Assembly (NCBI RefSeq): GCF_018294505.1
Contig: NC_057814.1
Coordinates: 293,252,604-293,316,603, forward strand
From: Triticum aestivum
Lineage: Eukaryota; Streptophyta; Magnoliopsida; Poales; Poaceae
DNA length: 64,000 nucleotides
Direction of reading: 5' to 3'
This document shows positions 58,141 to 64,000 of the stretch, piece by piece. Numbering within the stretch: the stretch's first letter is position 1; each line of letters begins with the position of its first letter. The position numbers and the translations under genes are program-made. The notes below the pieces were generated by a model. It was not told the origin of the DNA. It did no database searches and saw nothing but the letters and a program-made list of their open reading frames with translations.

Positions 58141-58950
58141 CTATGGAAATACTAGCATTTTTTGCATGGTTGGAAATACTAGCAATGTTCACGTGCGTTG
58201 CAACAGATCATAATTAGATAATACTTATTCACAAACTTGATAGAAAACACTCTAATTTTGATATACATATATCACTAGAGATATATTATGTTTCAATCAT
58301 AATATATTCCTTGGGCTGTTTTGGTGAGGTGAGGGAGGGGTGTGGTTGGTTTTAAGATACTAATTATGGGTTTTTCTGCAAATTGGTAGAGAAGTGGGAT
58401 GTTGGTGGGAAAAGGAAACAACTTACCTCACAATCGTTAGATGTAGATCTAATGGTCATAAATGACGGATGGCAGACACACCATCATCACCAACTAAGTC
58501 TTCTGTAGGAGTACTAGCAAGATGTTTGTGCATTGCATGGAACATCAAGATGCATTTTTTTATAAAACACATGTTGTGATTGACCCATGTGGGAGTAATC
58601 CCATGTGTAAAAACTAATGATATCTTGAGAAAGAGGAGAGATAAGGTGAGGAGGAGTGGGGCGTGGTGGTGATTGGTGGTCCGACTGAGCGGAGGCATGG
58701 GGATGGACGACGCCGGCAACGACCACCATGCCAGTTTGTTCTTGAGGCTTCCTTTTTTAATTGCTCAACAATGAGGTTGTTGGAGATAAGGATGAACGAG
58801 GGAAGGCCTTGCCTGCAAATGTGGAGAGAGGTGCGGGTATCTTTTAGTTTAATTTCTATCCGTCAGATATAGATCGGACGGTCTATATTGCAAGATGGCA
58901 GGCGTACCATCATCACCAACTCGGTTTTTTATTAGAGAAGAAATATAAGT
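58141..58950. mobile_element. Possible MITE or small non-autonomous element with repeated ends
   Basis: GATGGCAGACACACCATCATCACCAACT (58469-58496) recurs as GATGGCAGGCGTACCATCATCACCAACT (58894-58921), both after an ATGTAGATC or ATATAGATC segment. The GTGCGTTGCAAC motif near 58194 is also common at ends of a grass repeat family. Boundaries cannot be set. Confidence 0.35.
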
Positions 58951-59220
58951 ATGGAGATACAAATGTATTATCGATACTTGTTTCCGTAAACTTGGATCTA
59001 CATTCTATTTAATAGCACAACATGTGGGGCATTATCACATGACTTATCGACTGTGTAAAACAAAGGTTTTCCCGTCGCCGATAAGGAGGGGTGACGGTGG
59101 CGCGCTTTCGGCTTGCTTTAGTCCTAGTAGTCATACTAGGTGGTCTACGCACGTGTAGATTTATTCTTTTTCACATCTCGTGTTCGTCGTACTGCCACTA
59201 CTGTTGATGAATAGATGGTA
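58951..59220. other. Intergenic sequence, nothing recognised
   Basis: Single-copy, AT-rich, no gene or repeat visible. Confidence 0.5.
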
Positions 59221-60467
59221 AGTTATTCACGGGAAAACCTTTGTTGAGCGTGTGTGCGAGAGAGAGAGATAGTGTGCGTGTGTGATATGTGTAGAGACTG
59301 AGGCAATGATAAGAGATTCTTTGTGTCTCTGTGTGTGGAGGATAGAGAGAGACATGTGCATGGGGCTTTGTGTTGTGTAACGTGGAGACACATAGACATA
59401 ATCAGAGAGTGAGTGCGTGAGATAGACATGCGGACATGGGGAGAGATGTGTGAGTTAGAGAGATGGAGAATTTTGGTGTGCATCTGAGCTAGAAAGAGGG
59501 GGGATATATACATACCTAGAGCTGGAGAGAATATGCAAGGGTGTGTGTCTTAAAAGAAGGATCCAGATAGATGGGTGTTTGTGCGTGTCTGTGTGTGTTT
59601 GTGCGTGCATGTGTGTGTGAGAGGGAGTGTGTGTATGTGGAGAAGAGAGACCACTAATGATGTAAACCTAGTATAGGGAAGGGGGAATGGTGTGACATGT
59701 GTGTCAAAGAGAGACAAAGGCATGTGTAGTAGCGGGATAGCATGGGTGCGGGCGGGGAGCAGACTATTTGGAAGAGACATCGAGTGTGTGTGGGAGATGG
59801 GTGTGAGAGCGAGAGAGCGAGAGAGAGAGAGAGAGAGAGAGAGCTAGCGAGGGGGAGAGAGAGAGGAAGAGAGAGGAAGAGAGGGGGAGAGAGGGGGGTC
59901 GTTTGTGTGCAGAAGTGGCATATAGATAGGGACACAATGTTGATGTTGTTCAAAAGTGGCCTATGTACGGAGACGCAAGGGAAGCGAGTCACCGTGTGTG
60001 TGATAGGGACTTCATGAGAGATCTAGAATAGATGGTGTAGAGAACAACGTGCAAGATTGAGAACGATAATACATTAGGGAGCTATGGAAAGAGTCACGAC
60101 ATATATGTATATAGGGAAGGAGTTGGGGCGGGTCCGCATGTGGGAGAGATAGAAAGAGGAGAGTGGTGCACAAGGAGACAAAGTGTGCTTGTTTGTAGTG
60201 GGGGTGGTGTGTGAGGTGAGTGTGCGAGAACCACATAACTAGGGAGATAGACGTTTGGGGGCGACATTTTGTGTGTATGGGAAAGATACACTCTATATAG
60301 TGCGTGTGCTTGGGAAAGAGAGATGCCGGGAGACCTAGAGAGTGGGGGAAGAGATGTGTGCATGCCCGAGAGACATAGTGATAGAGACCTATATTGGGGT
60401 CCGGACTTTAGAAGAGAGGTGGGTGTTAATGTGCTCGTGTGTTCGTGTCCAGGGGAGAGAACGACTT
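59221..60467. repeat. Long GA/GT-rich low-complexity tract, including (GA)n
   Basis: About 1.25 kb strongly biased to G, A and T on this strand, made of interspersed GTGTGTG and GAGAGAG runs; a near-pure (GA) stretch lies at 59808-59842. Loosely repeated phrases such as GAGACATAG, GAGAGAGAT and GTGTGTGTG suggest decay of a larger tandem repeat. Many ORFs on the minus strand (Ser/Leu/His-rich) arise from the bias. It runs into the N gap. Confidence 0.8.
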
Positions 60468-60733
60468 NNNNNNNNNNNNNNNNNNNNNNNNNNNNNNNNN
60501 NNNNNNNNNNNNNNNNNNNNNNNNNNNNNNNNNNNNNNNNNNNNNNNNNNNNNNNNNNNNNNNNNNNNNNNNNNNNNNNNNNNNNNNNNNNNNNNNNNNN
60601 NNNNNNNNNNNNNNNNNNNNNNNNNNNNNNNNNNNNNNNNNNNNNNNNNNNNNNNNNNNNNNNNNNNNNNNNNNNNNNNNNNNNNNNNNNNNNNNNNNNN
60701 NNNNNNNNNNNNNNNNNNNNNNNNNNNNNNNNN
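60468..60733. other. Assembly gap (266 N)
   Basis: Run of N at the right side of the low-complexity tract, probably where assembly failed. Confidence 0.99.
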
Positions 60734-61400
60734 GACTTTAGCGTAATTGAGATATATATGGTCAATAGTGTGTGCACTAACAGTTGATCAATTTGTTTCA
60801 CAGTTTGGACTATGAGATAACGATACTTTTGAACATGCATGGTATACCTTGAAGTACCAGAATTACAAACCTAAGATTGGAATTTTGGAATTCGACTCCA
60901 TCATTAGCTTTTGTAATTCATTTAAATGGAGGTACATTTTTTAAGCCGGGATTTCGTGATTACAAATTCATATATCCAACCTAGAGATATACACATATGG
61001 GCATGTTCAAACTTTATAATCAACCACTTTATTCATACACATACACATTTTTCTTTTGTCATCATATTTAGGATAAAGACATTTGGAAGTTCATTTGAAT
61101 TGGACCGTATGATGGTACTTGCTTGTACTAGCTCAATGATCCATATTTGAATTGAATGGACAATCTAAGTTTCGAGTTGGAGACATTGATTTTCTAAACT
61201 TGCACTTTTTTTTGCATGCAAAACAAATAAATTCTCGGCCAGGATATCATAATCGGCCGTACAAGAGCAGAACACTTAATTTCAGGTGCCGAAAGCTTTC
61301 AAACTTCTCGCTCACATCGAAATATCTCGCGCACGAAAGTTTAGCCCTGCGATATTCCTAGTTTACCCCTGCCACATGAAGGGAAAAGGGCTGCTTTGGT
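60734..61400. other. AT-rich intergenic sequence
   Basis: No gene, repeat or element recognised. Confidence 0.5.
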
Positions 61401-62035
61401 AACTCCGTTGTTTTCCCCTCTTTGCCCCCAACATTCTTCCCCGGAGCCCCTCCCCTTCCCCTCCCGGACCCCCCCAACCACGCCAAGCCACTGAATCTAG
61501 TCCTCCGCCGCAGCGGTGGACCTCACACCCCGCCGGATCTACCTTCCGCACCTTGGAACCCCAACTGCCAACACACCACTTCACCGGAGCCGCTTCAGCG
61601 ACTGGCTTGTCCACCGCTCCAGATCTCCTTGACCGCCATCATGGTCCACCGCACCGGATCTGCTTAACCGGCGCCCTTGTCCACCACAGTGTAGGCCCTT
61701 CACTGACTCCCTCGTCCGTCCCATCGCTGGCCCTTCGTACAAGCCCTCGTCCGCCGCAACAAATCCGCCTCACCGAAAGCACTGTACACCGCGCCAGATG
61801 TGCTTCACCGACGCCTTCATCCACTGCACCGGACCCGCTCCACGGACGCCATATTCAACTCCACCGGCCTTGCTTTACTGACGCCGTAGCCTCATCAGGT
61901 TATTTTGATTTGTACTCCTTCGGTTTTTCTCTTCTTTATTGGGGAACTATTCACTTACCACAGATGAGCTTTCTTGTATGTCGACAGGCGCCGCAACCCA
62001 ATCACCGGAGCCGCTTCAGCAACGGTGACAGCTGA
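61401..62035 (+). other. C-rich region with a degenerate CCACCG..CGGATC repeat, possible 5' exon
   Basis: Phrases like CCACCGCACCGGATCTGCTT (about 61647) and CACCGACGCCTTC.TCCAC (about 61807) recur with spacing of about 45-65 bp across 61500-61880. A GT at 61899 and TCGACAG before 61988 could bound a small intron. The region may be the 5' leader of the gene at 62806-63958. A 160-codon ORF here is repeat-driven and unconvincing. Confidence 0.35.
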
Positions 62036-62805
62036 CCCAAACTCAATCGCAACACGAGCACCATCGATGATCCTTACCTATCAAGTATGACAACAATACC
62101 CATACGCCGCCGAGAATCGGGTATTACTATCCAACGGCCGGCACCTACGTTCACTTTCTTAGCATAACCACTGCACCTTTCAATTTCTTCAGGGCATCAT
62201 TCAATTTTTCGTGAGACGCATTATTTTGCTTGCACCTGTAGGGCCATACTTCTGGCAGTGAACATGTTACATGTGCTAAATTACAAACCAGTGCACATAT
62301 AGTTACAATGCTTTAGTTTTGTCCTAAGTATTACTGTACTTCCTAGATATCACTGCCTACTATTTTACTTCTTGCATGCTATATTTATGATAATGGTGTT
62401 GTTTTGATGCCACATGTTGGTTTCATCAGACTGTTTCATGTTCTCTATGCTTAATTACACATCAGCAAACTAGCATGTGGTTCCGCTGCTTTTTGTTCGT
62501 TTTACCCTACATTTTCTGATGCTAGCTATTACATCACTGCTCCGAGCCTCTGTTCATTACTTTTTGTGTGTTCTTGATCTTCCCAAGTTGCATGACTAAT
62601 TTGATGCTTCTATTAATTATGGAGCTGCCAACCCCATCAAGCAAAATATTTGTTCTTTTGGGGCTGGCACCTCGAACAAGCATAAAAATAGAGTGAAGCA
62701 CATATATTGTCGTGTAAGCACACACCCTTATTTCATTAGTTTAGATGAACCATTGTTGATCAATTTGAACCAGTGCATGCGATTAAATTAATTTTACCTA
62801 AATAG
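62036..62805. other. T-rich intron-like sequence
   Basis: AT/T-rich with no ORF or repeat that I can identify; fits a long intron between the C-rich leader and the next exon. Confidence 0.35.
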
Positions 62806-63958
62806 AGGGTGCAGAATAAACTACAACAACTAGATTTGCAACCACGGGATGCTGATGATATCTTCAAAGAACATTGCAACAGCAGTGAGGCTTCACAGCA
62901 ACATATGGTAAGCCAGTGTGTTTTAGTACATGTTAAATGTAATGTGTGTGGGCTGCTTTCTTGGCTTGTGCCCTCAACCTGTAATCCTACAGAATTACAA
63001 ATAGTTCAGTTGTCTGCTTTGCTGTATTGCTTGATTCGAATGCTTGTTTGTTACTTGTTAGGCTATACCTGAGTTGGCCAATATGTCAGCAGTGCCTACT
63101 GTACTATCGTAAAGAAATGCATGCCTAGTCCATTTGAGTCCTTAACTTTTCCTATGAACTTCATCACAAGACTGTCTTCGTAGTTTATATGGCGCCACAC
63201 TGTTAAGTGCTTTCTCAGATTATTTCTACTGCTTAGATGCCTTGGCAACTTAAATATAGCGGTGGTACACTCCCTTTCAACTAGGGATGTCAACTGGGTC
63301 CCGTTTAATCCCGATTAAAGTCCACTAGTGGTATGATAGTTCAAAAGAGTTTTTGTTTTTTGAGGAAAATGAACTAGGGAGCTAGCAAAGACTAACTAGA
63401 TGGGACTAGAGGATGTCATTATTTGCCAGTTACATCCCTAGTTTCATATTACCATTTTAATTTCTTTTTGGCTGATGCTGCTTTGAACCATTTAAATATA
63501 GCTTGCCATGGTCGGCAATAATTCGTATGTCATTTACCATGTAAGCTTACTGCCTGGATCATGTGATAACTATCTCTTAGTTATGTCCAGCGGAAACATT
63601 TGAGGATGTCGTTCACACTAGGACACAATGTACAACCCCAGAATCTATTTGTGGAAGCAGTGCACCATCCATGTTACCAGATGGTAGCAGTTTAGAGGCA
63701 GCACCACCGGAGAGTAGTCTGAGCACAGATATTATAGTTCTTGCGACTCTACTAGAGGCAGAAAGAGATGGTGTGGCTGCCATGAATGAGGTAATCTTGA
63801 TCTTGAGGCTGGAAATTATGCAATCAGCTGCACGCATTATGCAAGCAACCCAAGAATTGGAGGAAGTAAGAATGTTGCATTTGAACACGAAGGAGGTCCT
63901 GCTGCTTCTGCTATCTGGAGCCCAGGGTAATCCCAATTCTTCTTTAGATACCAGTTGA
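62806..63958 (+). CDS. Unidentified multi-exon gene, at least two exons
   Basis: An exon at 62806-62907 reads NKLQQLDLQPRDADDIFKEH and ends before a GTAAGC donor. A 673-bp intron follows, and the next exon begins at 63581 after a TATCTCTTAG acceptor, joining in phase 0. It reads CPAETFEDVVHTRTQC, an S/P-rich linker (APPESSLSTD), then a leucine- and glutamate-rich helix (DIIVLATLLEAERDGVAAMN; later AARIMQATQELEEVRMLHLN) likely to form a coiled coil, ending at TGA 63956-63958. Clean splice signals with an open phase-0 join favour a real gene or transposon-borne gene. I do not recognise the family; coiled-coil C-termini like this occur in plant transposase-associated proteins. An alternative GT donor after GCCATGAATGAG (63791) is possible. 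The 5' end is unknown. Confidence 0.4.
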
Positions 63959-64000
63959 AATTTTCATTAGATTATTATACTTGCATGTTGCGTCATGTCT
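63959..64000. other. Right edge of the window
   Basis: 42 bases after the last stop; nothing can be said. Confidence 0.5.

Noticed and set aside
59223..60236. Minus-strand ORFs rich in Ser, His and Leu
   Set aside because: They come from strand-biased CT/CA composition of the low-complexity tract.
60094..60840. ORFs of 100-248 codons around the second gap
   Set aside because: They extend only through N bases.
63280..63430. GATTAAAGTCC / GGGACTAGAGG segment as a MITE
   Set aside because: The possible inverted ends are too short and no target duplication was found.

Overview
This window looks like plant nuclear DNA from a Triticeae grass (wheat, Aegilops or a close relative), cut from a draft assembly with two runs of N. 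The grounds are nested LTR retrotransposons with tRNA-iMet and tRNA-Asp primer sites, a 4.1-kb-LTR/3.8-kb-internal LARD-type element, Thalos-like Stowaway MITEs, a CACTA-type terminus, and remnants of the B3, F-box/FBD, DUF295 and 3'-5' exonuclease families that are expanded in this tribe. There are no prokaryotic features.

Layout: (1) 1-15475 is a satellite array of a ~505-bp monomer organised into a nine-monomer higher-order repeat (HOR) of 4545 bp, present about 3.2 times, with an assembly gap at 10231-10708. (2) 15476-23173 holds gene remnants, all on the + strand: a B3-domain pseudogene, an F-box/FBD-type pseudogene and an intact but catalytically degenerate exonuclease-like ORF. Between them lie short CACACGG-type motif clusters, a 45-bp tandem repeat, a minus-strand gag fragment and a CACTA-like terminus. 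(3) 23174-29092 is AT-rich, has tandem repeats near both ends and possible terminal inverted repeats, and may be an old DNA transposon. (4) 29128-49519 is one complete minus-strand LARD-type retrotransposon with an exact GGTAT target duplication. Its right LTR was later split by a complete Athila-like gypsy element (38152-48318) with gag, protease, RT-RNaseH, integrase and an extra small ORF. (5) 49525-55900 carries two broken minus-strand DUF295 (KIB1-4 beta-propeller/F-box type) genes with Stowaway MITEs between them. (6) 55900-62800 is mostly non-coding, including a long GA/GT-rich tract and the second gap. (7) 62806-63958 shows two splice-compatible exons of an unidentified + strand gene that may run off the window.

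Order of events: the LARD inserted about 160 bp beyond the stop of a DUF295 gene. One of its LTRs lost 1794 bp between 8-bp direct repeats, and the gypsy element inserted into the other. The target duplications and the LTR length bookkeeping (4119 versus 2326+1794 bp) agree with this.

Nothing here is a working multi-gene pathway. The most unusual structure is the regular nine-monomer HOR; next are the cluster of gene cassettes with shared 3' flanks and the degenerate exonuclease ORF. Gene identities come from motif recognition by eye, not database searches.
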